Assembly: GCA_009694045.1 (NCBI GenBank)
Contig: SHVY01000013.1
Coordinates: forward strand, 1 to 62,362
DNA: 62,362 bases
Reading direction: 5' to 3'
From: Alphaproteobacteria bacterium
GTDB lineage: Bacteria > Pseudomonadota > Alphaproteobacteria > SP197
A program made the translations under genes and the position numbers. Below, piece by piece: positions 31,821-40,686 of the stretch. Under the pieces are notes generated by a model. The model worked only from the letters and a program-made list of their open reading frames with translations. It was not told the DNA's origin and searched no databases. Every line of letters begins with the position of its first letter. The first letter of the stretch is position 1.

Positions 31821-32662
31821 CGCCCCTCCCCCTGGCCGCTCAGCAGGTAGACCGAGAAGAAGATGACGATCAGCGAGCTCACCACGATCACCGCGCCGAC
31901 CGCGTTGATCTCCGGCGTGATGCCGCTGCGCAGCGTCGAGTAGATGTACATCGGCAGGATGTTGTCGCGCCCCGTGAGGAAGAACGTCACCGGGATCTCG
32001 TCGAACGACAGGGTGAACGAGATCAGGGCGGAGCCGACGATCGCCGACCGGATGTTGGGCAGGGTCACGTGGCGAAAGGTCTGCAAGGGCGTCGCGCCAA
32101 GGTCGTCCGAGGCCTCCTCCAGCCGCCGGTTGAAGCGCTGCAACCGGGCGAAGACCTGGGTGACCACCACCGAGATCAGCGCCGTGCCGTGGCCGAGGAT
32201 CACCGTGGTCAGGCTGAGATCGAAGCCCACGACCCGGAACAGGTTCAGCATCGAGATGCCGGTGATCAGCCCCGGCAGCGCCAGCGGCAGCAGCACGGCC
32301 CGGCGGAACAGCGCCTTGCCGGGGAAGTCGATGCGGTCGAGCGCCAGCGCCGCCGGCACCCCGAACAGGATGCACACCAGAGTCGCCAGCGTGGCCACGT
32401 AGATGCTGTTCCAGAGGGCGGTCAGGAGGTCCTGGTTGGCGAGGGCCGCCTGGTACCAGCGCCAGGTGAACCCGCGCAAGGGGAGGGTCGTCACGGTGTT
32501 GTCGTTGAAGCTGAAGATCACCAGCACGACGATCGGCAGGTAGAGGAACCCGATCACCGCCGCGGCGGCGATCCCCAGGGCCTTCGCCGAAGCCCGGGGA
32601 TGGTCGATCCGGAGCCAGCGTGGCCAGGCCGGAGCGCGCGGGGTGTCGATCGCCAGCGTCAT
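31817..32662 (-). CDS. ABC transporter permease, PotC-like (polyamine type)
   Basis: The 281-aa inner-membrane protein has about six hydrophobic helices and the EAA loop EEASDDLGATPLQTFRHVTLPNIRSAI. TM1 region IAAAAVIGFLYLPIVVLVIFSFN and FDEIPVTFFLTG are PotC/YdcV landmarks. It pairs with the permease just upstream. No ATPase (PotA) or periplasmic binding protein (PotD) gene is in this run, which is unusual and implies loss or use of components encoded elsewhere. Confidence 0.9.
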   Translation of the reverse strand: MTLAIDTPRAPAWPRWLRIDHPRASAKALGIAAAAVIGFLYLPIVVLVIFSFNDNTVTTLPLRGFTWRWYQAALANQDLLTALWNSIYVATLATLVCILFGVPAALALDRIDFPGKALFRRAVLLPLALPGLITGISMLNLFRVVGFDLSLTTVILGHGTALISVVVTQVFARLQRFNRRLEEASDDLGATPLQTFRHVTLPNIRSAIVGSALISFTLSFDEIPVTFFLTGRDNILPMYIYSTLRSGITPEINAVGAVIVVSSLIVIFFSVYLLSGQGEGR

Positions 32663-32664
32663 GA

Positions 32665-33503
32665 TCAGGCGAGGTCCAGGCGGCCGGTCCGCTCGAAGCG
32701 GTCGGACAGGGAGATGATAGCGAGCGTCAGCACCAGCATGACGATCGAGAGCGCCGAACCCAGGGGCCAGTTGAGCGCGGTGCCGAACTGGGATTGCACC
32801 ACGATCGCGATCATCGCCCCGTTCGCCCCGCCGACCAGGAAGGGCGCCACGAAGTCCCCCATGCTCAGGCAGAAGGTGAAGGTCGCGCCGGCGAGGATGC
32901 CCGGCACCGACAACGGCAGGGTGATCGCGAGGAAGGTGCGGAAGCGCCCCACGCCCAAGTCCTTCGATGCCTCGATCAGGCTGCGCGGGATTTTTTCCAG
33001 CGCGGTGTAGATCGGCATCACCATGAACGGCACGAAGATGTAGGTGAGCGTCACCACCATGGCGAACTGGTTGTACAGGAACAGATCGGTGGGCTCGCTC
33101 AGAATTCCGCTCCAGACCAGAAACGAGTTCAGCACGCCTTCGCTCCCGAGGATCGTCTTCCAGGTGTAGGCGCGGAGCAGGTACGAGACCCACAAGGGCA
33201 CGATCACCGCCACGTAGAGCGCGGTCCGCAGCCTGGCCGAGGCGATCTTGAACGCCAGGAAGTAGGCCAGCGGGTAGGCAAGCACCAGCGCCGAAACCGA
33301 GACCAGGAACGAGATCTTCAAGGTGCGCAGCAACACCTGGTAGTACTGCGGATCGATCAGCAGGGCCGCGTAGTTGCCGAACTGGAAGTCCGGTTCCATG
33401 GTCGGGAACGTCCGGGTGAAGAAGCTGTAGGTGAACATGATCGCGTAGGGCACGAATATGAACGCGAGAGGACGCCTCGCGTTGGTAGCGAGAATAAGGC
33501 CAT
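32665..33503 (-). CDS. ABC transporter permease, PotB-like, N-terminus disrupted
   Basis: From FIFVPYAIMFTYSFFTRTFP onward this is a PotB/YdcU-type permease with EAA loop EASKDLGVGRFRTFLAITLPLS and FTFCLSMGDFVAPFLVGG. There is no plausible in-frame start: the frame upstream is arginine-rich. An ATG at 33503 in another frame encodes MALFSLPTRGVL; adding one base near 33468 would join it to LAFIFVPYAIMF and give a normal TM1. So either a single-base deletion broke the gene or a deletion removed its real 5' end with potA/potD. The end lies two bases before the potC-like start. Confidence 0.75.
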
Positions 33504-33533
33504 GGCGCGCCGCCCGGCACAAGCGGAAAGGCC

Positions 33534-33773
33534 CTATTCGGTCGCGGGCCGGATGATGCCCGCGTCGGCAAAGGCCTGATACTCCGCCGCTTTCAACGAG
33601 AACGCGACGTCCCCGGTGTCGCCGACCACGTTCCACACGGCGACCGATCGCGGGCGGCCGGCGACGCGGTGCAGGGAGGCCACCTCCCGCCGATAGCGGC
33701 CCGGAACCACCTTGGTCCCGAGGTCGCCGTTGAGGCGATGCAGCGCCGCGCCCTCGAGGATGTCAATCAGCAC
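33534..33773 (-). CDS. Small protein of unknown function (79 aa)
   Basis: An open frame between the dipeptide ATPase gene and the PotB-like gene, starting with GTG five bases after the dppF-like stop. It reads MLIDILEGAALHRLNGDLG ... SVAVWNVVGDTGDVAFSLKA ... FADAGIIRPATE. Its amino-acid composition is ordinary, and the glycine/aspartate pattern suggests a folded protein, but no family was recognised. It may be a complete small protein or the fused remnant of a deleted gene; the junction with the truncated permease 31 bp downstream makes the second idea reasonable. Confidence 0.5.
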   Translation of the reverse strand: MLIDILEGAALHRLNGDLGTKVVPGRYRREVASLHRVAGRPRSVAVWNVVGDTGDVAFSLKAAEYQAFADAGIIRPATE

Positions 33774-33778
33774 GGGTC

Positions 33779-34777
33779 TCAGGGGCCGGGAAAATGGCAC
33801 TCGGCCCGGTGCGAGGGGCTGAGGGCCACGTCGGGCGGGGCGATACGCCGACAGATGTCCTGGGCCTTGGGGCAGCGGGTGTGGAACCGGCACCCCGGGG
33901 GGATGTTCAAGGGGCTCGGCACCTCGCCCTGGATGACGGGCTTGCGGTGGCGACGTTCCGGGGTCAGGCGCGGGATCGCCCGCACCAGCCCCTGGGTGTA
34001 GGGGTGCGCCGGATGGTCGAACACCTCCGCCGCGGTGCCGACCTCGACCACCCGCCCCAGGTACATCACCGCCACCCGGTGCGACATGTGGCGGATCACC
34101 GACAGCTCGTGGGCGATGAACAGCATGGTGAGCCCGAGCCGATCGCGCAGATCGCGCAGCAGGTTCAGGATCTGCGCCTGGATCGACACGTCGAGCGCCG
34201 CCACGGGTTCGTCCAGCACGAGGAACGTCGGTTCCAACGCCAGCGCCCGCGCGAGGCCCACCCGCTGCCGCTGCCCGCCGCTCAACGCCCGCGGTCGCCG
34301 CCCGGCCAATTCCGGCGCCAGGCCGACGAGGGACAGCAGCTCGGCCACGCGATCGCCGACCCCAGCCGCGGGGCGGATCCGGTGGAAGCGCAGCACCTCC
34401 GCCAGGGTCCGCTCCACCGACATGCGCGGGTTGAGGGACGAGTACGGGTCCTGGAACACCATCTGCACCCGCCGCCGCATGGCGCGGAGCTCGTCGCTCC
34501 CGAGCGTCAGGAGGTTCTCGCCGTCGAGGCTGATCGCCCCCGAGGTAGGCTCGACGATGCGGACGATCGCGCGCCCGAGCGTCGTCTTGCCGCAGCCGCT
34601 CTCGCCGACCAGCCCCACGGTCTCGTTGCGCCGGACCACGAGAGAGACGCCGTCGACCGCCCGCACCCGGCGGCGGGTGCGGCCCAGGGCCAGATCGACC
34701 AGCCCGCGCGGCGCCCCGTACTCGACCACCAGGTCGTCGATCACCAGGGCGGCGTCCCCGTCCAGGGGTTGGGTCAT
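33779..34777 (-). CDS. Dipeptide/oligopeptide ABC transporter ATPase, DppF-like
   Basis: The 332-aa ATPase has Walker A GLVGESGCGKTTLGR, Q-loop VQMVFQDPYSSLNPRM, ABC signature LSGGQRQRVGLARAL, Walker B FLVLDEPVAALDV and the C-terminal oligo_HPY extension GCRFHTRCPKAQDICR with its cysteines, which in homologues bind a [4Fe-4S] cluster. It energises import with the DppD-like ATPase. Its ATG overlaps the dppD-like stop (ATGA). Confidence 0.94.
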   Translation of the reverse strand: MTQPLDGDAALVIDDLVVEYGAPRGLVDLALGRTRRRVRAVDGVSLVVRRNETVGLVGESGCGKTTLGRAIVRIVEPTSGAISLDGENLLTLGSDELRAMRRRVQMVFQDPYSSLNPRMSVERTLAEVLRFHRIRPAAGVGDRVAELLSLVGLAPELAGRRPRALSGGQRQRVGLARALALEPTFLVLDEPVAALDVSIQAQILNLLRDLRDRLGLTMLFIAHELSVIRHMSHRVAVMYLGRVVEVGTAAEVFDHPAHPYTQGLVRAIPRLTPERRHRKPVIQGEVPSPLNIPPGCRFHTRCPKAQDICRRIAPPDVALSPSHRAECHFPGP

Positions 34778-35754
34778 GCCTGCAGCCCCGCCAGCCGCTC
34801 CGGGAAGTGACAGGCGGTCCAGTGGCCGGGGTCGATTTCGCGCAGCGCGACGGGCCGGGTCCGGCACTCGGGCGAGGCGACGGCACAGCGATCGGCGAAC
34901 GGACACCCGTCGCCCAGGCGGGCGAGATTGGGCGGCTGCCCCGGAATCGGCGTGAGGCGTCCATCGCCGGCCGCGCGCGGGATCGATTGCAGCAGCCCAA
35001 GCGTGTAGGGATGCCGGGGTGTCCGGAACGCGGCCGCGGTCGGCGCCACCTCCACCATCCGGCCCGCGTACATCACCGCCACGTGGTCCGAGGTCTCGGC
35101 GATCACGGCCATGTCGTGCGACACCAGGATCATCGCCATACCGGTCCGCTCCTGCAGCTCGACCAGCAGGGCCAGGATCTGGTCCTGGATCGTCACGTCC
35201 AGGGCGGTGGTCGGCTCGTCCGCCAGCAGCAGCTTGGGTTCGCACGCCATCGCCATGGCGATCATCGCCCGCTGCAACATGCCGCCGGACCATTGGTGGG
35301 GATACTCGTCGTAGCGTACCTCGGGGCTCGGGATGCCGACCTGCCGCATCATGGCGATCCCGCGCGCGCGCGCGGCCGAGGGCGACAGACCCCGGTGCAC
35401 CCGCAGGCCCTCCGAGATCTGGTCGCCGACCGGCCAAACCGGGTTCAGGCCCGACATCGGATTCTGGAAGATCATGGCGATCGCCGTCCCCCGCACGCGC
35501 CGCAAGGTGGTCTCGTCCAGGTGCCGCAGGTCGCGGCCGTCGAACACGATCTCGCCCGCCGTGACGAAGCCGGGCGGCGATTGGATCAGCCCGAGCAGAG
35601 CCCGGCACAACACCGACTTGCCGCTGCCGGATTCGCCCACGATCCCGAGGGTGCGACCGGCATCGAGGTTGAAGCTGACACCCGCGTTGGCCGGGATCAC
35701 GGCGTCGGGGGTGCGAAATTCGGTGCAGAGGCCACGGACCTCGAGCAGCGCCAT
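34774..35754 (-). CDS. Dipeptide/oligopeptide ABC transporter ATPase, DppD-like
   Basis: The 326-aa ATPase has Walker A GIVGESGSGKSVLCRAL, Q-loop MIFQNPMSGLNPVWP, signature QWSGGMLQRAMIAMAM, Walker B LLADEPTTALDVTIQ and a C-terminal Cys-containing HPY extension (GCPFADRCAVASPECR). The SGG signature reads WSGGM rather than LSGGQ, as is normal in DppD/OppD. Its ATG shares the A of the preceding permease stop (TGATG). Confidence 0.94.
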   Translation of the reverse strand: MALLEVRGLCTEFRTPDAVIPANAGVSFNLDAGRTLGIVGESGSGKSVLCRALLGLIQSPPGFVTAGEIVFDGRDLRHLDETTLRRVRGTAIAMIFQNPMSGLNPVWPVGDQISEGLRVHRGLSPSAARARGIAMMRQVGIPSPEVRYDEYPHQWSGGMLQRAMIAMAMACEPKLLLADEPTTALDVTIQDQILALLVELQERTGMAMILVSHDMAVIAETSDHVAVMYAGRMVEVAPTAAAFRTPRHPYTLGLLQSIPRAAGDGRLTPIPGQPPNLARLGDGCPFADRCAVASPECRTRPVALREIDPGHWTACHFPERLAGLQA

Positions 35755-36599
35755 CACAGGAAGCTCCGCTGGCGCTGCCCCAGACGATGCGCCAGGCCGT
35801 CGCCGATCAGGCTGAGCGACGCACCCGTCACCACGATGGCAAGGCCGGGAAGGGTGGAGATCCACCAGGCGTCGAAGATGAAATCCCGGCCCTCGGCCAC
35901 CATCGCACCCCATTCGGGCAAGGGCGGCGGCACCCCGAGGCCGAGGAAGCTGAGGCTCGAAACCAGGAGGATGTTGAGCACGAAGTCGGCCATTGAGAAG
36001 ACGATCGACGAGTTGATGACGTTGGGCATCGCGTGCCGGAAGACGACGCGGCTGGTGGGATAGCCCAGGGTGCGCGCGGCCAGCACGTAGTCCTTGCCCC
36101 GCTCCACCAGCATCTCGGCCCGCGCGAGCCGCGCATACATCGTCCAGGCGAGCAGGAAGACCGCGATGTAGATGGTGTGCACGCCCGGCCCCAGGATCGC
36201 GATGATGACGATGATCAGAACCAGGAACGGAAACGCGACCGCCACGTCGAGCAGGCGCATCATGAGGGTGTCGAACCAGCCTCCGAGGTAGCCCGACAGG
36301 GCGCCGAGCAGCAGGCCGTAGGTCATCGGCACATAGGTGGTGATGAAGCCGATTTGCAGATCGATGCGGATGCCGTGCAGGACCCGGGTGAGCACATCAC
36401 GGCCGACGTGATCGGTCCCGAAGGGGTGCCGCCAGCTCGGCGGCTGCAGGAAGCCCGCGAGATCCTGGGTGTACGGGTCGTAGGGCGTGAGCCAGGGCGC
36501 GAACAGGCCGGTCACGACGATCAGCAGAAAGAACGTCGCCCCGATCTTGAGGGACGCGGGCCACCGTGCCAGCTCGTCGCGAATGGCGATCGCGGTCAT
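35754..36599 (-). CDS. Dipeptide ABC transporter permease, DppC-like
   Basis: The 281-aa inner-membrane permease has TM1 IGATFFLLIVVTGLFAPWL, the HPFGTDHVGRDVLTRVLHGIR segment characteristic of DppC/OppC, and an EAA loop ARTLGYPTSRVVFRHAMPN. LSFLGLGVPPPLPEWGAM near the C-terminus is also diagnostic. It forms a heterodimer with the DppB-like permease encoded immediately upstream. Confidence 0.94.
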   Translation of the reverse strand: MTAIAIRDELARWPASLKIGATFFLLIVVTGLFAPWLTPYDPYTQDLAGFLQPPSWRHPFGTDHVGRDVLTRVLHGIRIDLQIGFITTYVPMTYGLLLGALSGYLGGWFDTLMMRLLDVAVAFPFLVLIIVIIAILGPGVHTIYIAVFLLAWTMYARLARAEMLVERGKDYVLAARTLGYPTSRVVFRHAMPNVINSSIVFSMADFVLNILLVSSLSFLGLGVPPPLPEWGAMVAEGRDFIFDAWWISTLPGLAIVVTGASLSLIGDGLAHRLGQRQRSFL

Positions 36600-36602
36600 C
36601 GG

Positions 36603-37544
36603 CTAGCGCCGCAGCACGCGCCGGTCGATCGCCATGTAACTGAGATCGGCCAGCAGGTTGATCACCATGACGATCACCGCGAACACCAGGGACAGACCCT
36701 GAATGACCGGATAATCGCGGTGGCCCACGGCGCGCACCAGGAGCGAGCCGAGGCCCGGGAAGGCGAACACGTACTCGACCACCACGGCCCCGCCCAGCAG
36801 CCAGCCGATGTTCACGGCCAGCACCGTGATCACCGGGATCGCCGCGTTGCGCAGCACGTGCTTGAGCACGATGCGGCGGCGGCTGAGGCCCTTGGCGCGC
36901 GCCACCTCGATGTAGTCGGCGGTCATCACGTCGAGCATGGCCGAGCGCAGCGATTGCACCAGGATGGGGGCGAGAAAGGCGGCAATCGTCAGGGACGGCA
37001 GGAACAAGTGCCATAGATGCTCGATGAACGTCCGGCCGTAACCGGAGATCGGAAACCAGCGCAGGACGAGCCCGAACAGCACCATCAGCAGCAGGCCGAC
37101 CCAAAACGGCGGCATGGCGAAGCCGATGATGCCGACGATGCGGATGCCGTGATCGATCGGCCCCTCCGCCTTGAGCGCCGCGACGACCGCGAGCGGCAGG
37201 GCGATGACCACGGCAAGGACGGCGCTGTAGACGAGCAGGAACAGCGACGGGCCGAGCCGTTCGCCGATGATCTCGTCGACCGGCGCCTTCTGGATGATCG
37301 ACTTGCCGAGGTCGCCGACCATCGCCCCGCCGACGAAGCGCAGGTACTGGATGGGCAGGGGCCGATCCAGGCCCAGCTCGCCCCTGACCGTGGCGAGAAC
37401 CTCCTCGGTCGCCCGGCCGTGCATCATGATCTGGACGGGATCGCCCGGCACCAGATGGATGCTGAGGAACGCCACCAGCGAGACCCCGATCAGCACCGGG
37501 ACCATCTGCAGAATACGCCCGAGAATGTACTCGATGATCGCCAT
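36603..37544 (-). CDS. Dipeptide ABC transporter permease, DppB-like
   Basis: The 313-aa permease starts with the DppB N-terminus (YILGRILQMVPVLIGVSLVA then HLVPGDPVQIMMHGRATEE) and has the EAA loop RAKGLSRRRIVLKHVLRNAAIP. The conserved GSLLVRAVGHRDYPVIQGL end is present. Its stop TAG and the start of the DppC-like gene are three bases apart. Repeat A3 lies between it and the binding-protein gene, so dppA may be transcribed at a different level from dppBCDF. Confidence 0.94.
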   Translation of the reverse strand: MAIIEYILGRILQMVPVLIGVSLVAFLSIHLVPGDPVQIMMHGRATEEVLATVRGELGLDRPLPIQYLRFVGGAMVGDLGKSIIQKAPVDEIIGERLGPSLFLLVYSAVLAVVIALPLAVVAALKAEGPIDHGIRIVGIIGFAMPPFWVGLLLMVLFGLVLRWFPISGYGRTFIEHLWHLFLPSLTIAAFLAPILVQSLRSAMLDVMTADYIEVARAKGLSRRRIVLKHVLRNAAIPVITVLAVNIGWLLGGAVVVEYVFAFPGLGSLLVRAVGHRDYPVIQGLSLVFAVIVMVINLLADLSYMAIDRRVLRR

Positions 37545-37564
37545 GACGACGCGGCCAGCGGTTC

Positions 37565-37687
37565 CTAGTGGTTCGATTCCGACGGATCGATCCCGATCCG
37601 TCGGGCCGAACCCCCAGCGGGACTCTCATCCTGTGGTCCGCCCCAAACACAAGGATCGGGACTCAAACGTTTGGGGCGGACCACTAG
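37565..37687. repeat. Palindromic repeat A, copy A3
   Basis: The most complete copy: ends CTAGTGGT ... ACCACTAG (perfect 8-bp inverted termini), a first hairpin CCGACGGATCG/CGATCCGTCGG, and a second perfect 15-bp stem TGGTCCGCCCCAAAC (37634-37648) against GTTTGGGGCGGACCA (37669-37683). It lies between the binding-protein gene and the dppB-like gene inside the transporter operon, where a hairpin could attenuate read-through. Confidence 0.93.
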
Positions 37688-37724
37688 TCGAACCGCCGGC
37701 CGTCCGCGCTACCCGCCAGCCGGC

Positions 37725-39275
37725 CTACTTATCGACCGAGACGTCCTTGAGCCACCACCAGCCGTTGGCCACGGTCCGCCATCCCGAGACGTAGTTGTGG
37801 TAGGCGTTGACCGAGGGCACGAAGTTCAAGGGCACGCTGTATCCGTCGTGGTAGGCGATGTCCTGGACCTTGGCGTACAGCCCGGCGCGTTCGTTCGAGT
37901 CGGCCGATTGGCGAGCCTTGGCCAGCAGGTCGATCACCTCGGGATTGTTGTACCAGGTGAAGAACGCGTTGGTGCCGCTGTTGACGTCGGCCTGGATCAC
38001 GGCCAGCTCGTCGGTGTCGTTGATGTCGCTGGTGATGTAGCTGACATAGGCCTGGTATTCGCCCTTCGTGGTCATGTCCCAGGCGGTGCCGCTTTCGAAT
38101 TCGACGATGTTGACGTTCAGCCCCGCCGCCTGCCACGCCTGTTGCAGGATCGTCGCGATCTGCTTGCCGGGTGCGTCGCCGGTGGAGAGCATCAGGTCGA
38201 TCGGCGTGCCGTCGTAGCCGGCCGCCGCGACCAGCTCCTTGGCCTTCTCGATGTCGTAGGGGATCTGCTCGACCGTGTCCGAGTGGTAATTGACCTTCGG
38301 CATGTACGAGTTGGGAATCTCGCCGAAGCCGAAGTACACGGTCTTCAGGATCGCTTCCCGGTCGGCGGCGTAGTTGAGCGCGAGCCGGATCTCCTTCTTG
38401 TCCAGGGGCGCCTTGCCGTGGTTCAGGTACACGTAGTCCAGGCGGAAGATCGGCTGCGCTTCCAGCGTCACCTCGGAGTCGCCCTCGAGCTGGCGCGCCT
38501 GGTTGAAGGGCACGCTGGCGATCACGTCGTAGTCGCCGCTGCGCAAGCCGAGCACCCGCGAATTGCTCTCGGGCACGTACAGCATCTCGATCCGATCCAG
38601 GTAGGGCAACGGCTGCCCGTCCACGCCGATGTCCCAGTAGTTGTCGTTGCGGACCATGACGACGCTGCTGCCGCGCGCGTATTCCTCGACCCGGAAGGGG
38701 CCGGAGCAGACGGGCTTCTGCCCGAACCCATCGGTGTCCGCCTCGAACGACGCCTTCTCGACGATCGCGGCCGCGAACAGCGACAGCACCGACAGGAGCG
38801 GCGTGTAGGGTCGCTTCAGGGTGATCGTCACATGGCTGTCGTCGGCGGCCTCGACCGCCAGGATCGGCTCGAACCCGAAGGCGTAGGCCGCCGTCGGCCC
38901 GCCCGCGGTCCGCAGCGAGAACACCACATCGTCCACCGTCACCGGCTGGCCGTTGCTGAACTGCGCATCGCGCAGCTTGAAGACGTAGGTCAAGGTGTCC
39001 GCGGAAATCTCCCAGGATTCGGCGAGGCCGGGGCGCAGGCCGAGGCCGGTCGCATCCGCCTCGGTCAGCGAATCGCACACCTGCTCGATCGCGTAGATCG
39101 AGCCGTTGTCGGCCGGGACGAAGGGGTTGAACGTCAAGGGTTCCTCAGGCCGGGCCAGCACCAGGGTCCCGCCCCGCTTCACGTCGGCGGCCGCCGCAAC
39201 ATCGCCGACGGCAAGGGTCGCCGCCGCCGCCAGCAAGGCCGCGCCCAGCGCACGGAAATATGGTTGTCTGCTCAT
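37725..39275 (-). CDS. Peptide ABC transporter substrate-binding protein, DppA-like
   Basis: The 516-aa SBP_bac_5 family protein has a signal peptide (MSRQPYFRALGAALLAAAAT to about residue 29) and the family core: RGGTLVLARPEEPLTFNP, LAESWEISADTLTYVFKLRD, PVTVDDVVFSL, LRLALNYAADREAIL-like IRLALNYAADREAILKTV and VNGWWWLKDV near the C-terminus. It captures a peptide or peptide-like ligand in the periplasm for the DppBCDF-like complex. The ATG start gives a normal signal peptide and GGGAGG lies upstream. The substrate is not predictable; gamma-glutamyl compounds are possible given the neighbouring ligases. Confidence 0.93.
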   Translation of the reverse strand: MSRQPYFRALGAALLAAAATLAVGDVAAAADVKRGGTLVLARPEEPLTFNPFVPADNGSIYAIEQVCDSLTEADATGLGLRPGLAESWEISADTLTYVFKLRDAQFSNGQPVTVDDVVFSLRTAGGPTAAYAFGFEPILAVEAADDSHVTITLKRPYTPLLSVLSLFAAAIVEKASFEADTDGFGQKPVCSGPFRVEEYARGSSVVMVRNDNYWDIGVDGQPLPYLDRIEMLYVPESNSRVLGLRSGDYDVIASVPFNQARQLEGDSEVTLEAQPIFRLDYVYLNHGKAPLDKKEIRLALNYAADREAILKTVYFGFGEIPNSYMPKVNYHSDTVEQIPYDIEKAKELVAAAGYDGTPIDLMLSTGDAPGKQIATILQQAWQAAGLNVNIVEFESGTAWDMTTKGEYQAYVSYITSDINDTDELAVIQADVNSGTNAFFTWYNNPEVIDLLAKARQSADSNERAGLYAKVQDIAYHDGYSVPLNFVPSVNAYHNYVSGWRTVANGWWWLKDVSVDK

Positions 39276-39311
39276 GACTCCCTCCCAGGTTGTCGTTGAC
39301 GCGAACGAGTT

Positions 39312-39386
39312 TGGTAGCGGAGGAGGGATTTGAACCCCCGACCAAGGGATTATGATTCCCCTGCTCTACCGCTGAGCTACTCCGCC
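39312..39386 (-). tRNA. tRNA-Met (anticodon CAT)
   Basis: On the minus strand the 75-nt sequence begins GGCGGAGTAGCTCAGCGG, has the anticodon stem-loop GGGGA-ATCATAA-TCCCT with CAT, a T-arm with GGTTCAAAT, and an encoded CCA end. The 1-72 pair is G-T, and the remaining acceptor stem pairs well. This is the alphaproteobacterial elongator tRNA-Met pattern rather than initiator (no three GC pairs at the anticodon stem base) or tRNA-Ile2. Its first ten bases overlap the 3' end of mnmA, so processing must cut within or beside the mnmA stop codon. Confidence 0.93.
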
Positions 39387-40564
39387 GCTCCGCGCGATGG
39401 GGGGATATAGGCATCCGGCGCCACCCCTGTCAACGCGGCCCCGGCACGGGCGGGCCGCTCGATCCAGCCGCCGCCCAGCAGCCGATCGCCGTCGTAGAAA
39501 ACGCAGGCCTGACCCGGGGCGATGGCGGCGTCGGACCCGTCGAGTTCGACCGCCGCACGCGCCCCAGCGAGCGGCACCAGGCGCGCCGGCACGGGCGCCT
39601 GGGTGGAGCGCAGCTTGACCGCGAGCGCCCTGCCCGCCGCCGGCAGCGGCGCATCCCCCAACCAGTTGACCTCGGCGAGCGTCGCCGCGTGTCCCCCCAG
39701 GGCCGCGCGCGGGCCGACGATCACGCGGCGCGTCTTCGGCTCGATCCGCACCACGTACAACGGCGCGTCGCCCGCGATCCCCAGGCCGCGCCGCTGCCCG
39801 ACCGTGAAGTGGATGACGCCGTCGTGGCGGCCGAGGACCGTGCCATCGATGGTGACGATCTCGCCGGGCAGCGCGGTGGCGGGCCTGAGGGCGCGCACCA
39901 GGGCGGCATAACGCCCGTTCGGAACGAAGCAGATGTCCTGGCTGTCGCGCTTGTCGGCCACCGCGAGACCGAGGTCGCGGGCGATCGCGCGGGTCGCGTC
40001 CTTCCCCAGATCGCCGAGGGGGAAGCGCAGCATCGCGAGCTCCTCCCGCGTGGTCGCGAACAGGAAATAGCTCTGGTCCCGGCCCGCGTCCGCCGCCCGC
40101 GACAGGGTCGGCCCCGACATCCCGTCCCCCCGGCGCGCGTAGTGCCCGGTCGCCAGGGCATCGGCCCCGAGATCCCGCGCCATGCCCAGCAGATCGCGGA
40201 ACTTCACTCGCTGGTTGCAGCGCACGCAGGGGATCGGCGTGAGGCCCTGGGCGTAGGCATCGACGAAGTCCTCGATCACGTCGCGGCGGAACCGCGCCTC
40301 ATAATCCAGGACGTAGTGCGGAATCCCCAGCTTCGCCGCCACGTTGCGCGCATCGTGGATATCCTGGCCGGCGCAGCAGGTGCGGCCGGACCCTGCGGCC
40401 CGGCCGTGATCGTAGAGTTGCAGGGTGATGCCGATCGTCTCGTAGCCGCCCGCCTTGACCAGGGCCGCGACCACCGCGGAGTCCACGCCCCCGGACATGG
40501 CGACCACCACCCGGGTTTCCCCGCGCGGCTTGCCGATGCCAAGGTCGACGCCACGGGCCGCCAT
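39377..40564 (-). CDS. mnmA: tRNA-specific 2-thiouridylase MnmA
   Basis: The 395-aa enzyme puts the sulphur on U34 of tRNA-Lys, -Glu and -Gln. It has the PP-loop [15 protein letters not shown] (about 19-33), catalytic Cys in [16 protein letters not shown] and the second in [12 protein letters not shown], plus [11 protein letters not shown]. Its sulphur comes from IscS, encoded in the operon upstream. The TAG stop lies within the first ten bases of tRNA-Met. Repeat A4 ends 2 bp before the ATG, leaving no room for a normal ribosome site outside the repeat, so the start or the expression mode deserves caution. Confidence 0.93.
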   Translation of the reverse strand: MAARGVDLGIGKPRGETRVVVAMSGGVDSAVVAALVKAGGYETIGITLQLYDHGRAAGSGRTCCAGQDIHDARNVAAKLGIPHYVLDYEARFRRDVIEDFVDAYAQGLTPIPCVRCNQRVKFRDLLGMARDLGADALATGHYARRGDGMSGPTLSRAADAGRDQSYFLFATTREELAMLRFPLGDLGKDATRAIARDLGLAVADKRDSQDICFVPNGRYAALVRALRPATALPGEIVTIDGTVLGRHDGVIHFTVGQRRGLGIAGDAPLYVVRIEPKTRRVIVGPRAALGGHAATLAEVNWLGDAPLPAAGRALAVKLRSTQAPVPARLVPLAGARAAVELDGSDAAIAPGQACVFYDGDRLLGGGWIERPARAGAALTGVAPDAYIPPSRGAAE

Positions 40565-40566
40565 CG

Positions 40567-40686
40567 CTAGCGCTTTGACTCCGACGGATCGTTCACGATC
40601 CGTCGGGCTAAACCCCTAGGAAGATTCGCATTTTGTGGCCCGCCCCGAACACGATGATGAATCATGCGTTTGTGTCGGTCCACTAG
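40567..40686. repeat. Palindromic repeat A, copy A4
   Basis: Nearly identical to A1, including the hairpin CCGACGGATCG/CGATCCGTCGG around TTCA. It ends CCACTAG at 40680-40686; that CTAG contains the TAG stop of iscX on the minus strand. It fills the whole gap between iscX and mnmA. Confidence 0.9.

Noticed and set aside
31802..33010. 402-aa plus-strand frame opposite the permease genes
   Set aside because: Gln/Arg/His/Asp-rich antisense shadow of two permeases with clear EAA loops.
39312..39386. tRNA-Ile2 (CAT with lysidine) or initiator tRNA as alternative identity
   Set aside because: The sequence follows elongator tRNA-Met of alphaproteobacteria and lacks the three consecutive G-C pairs of the initiator anticodon stem.
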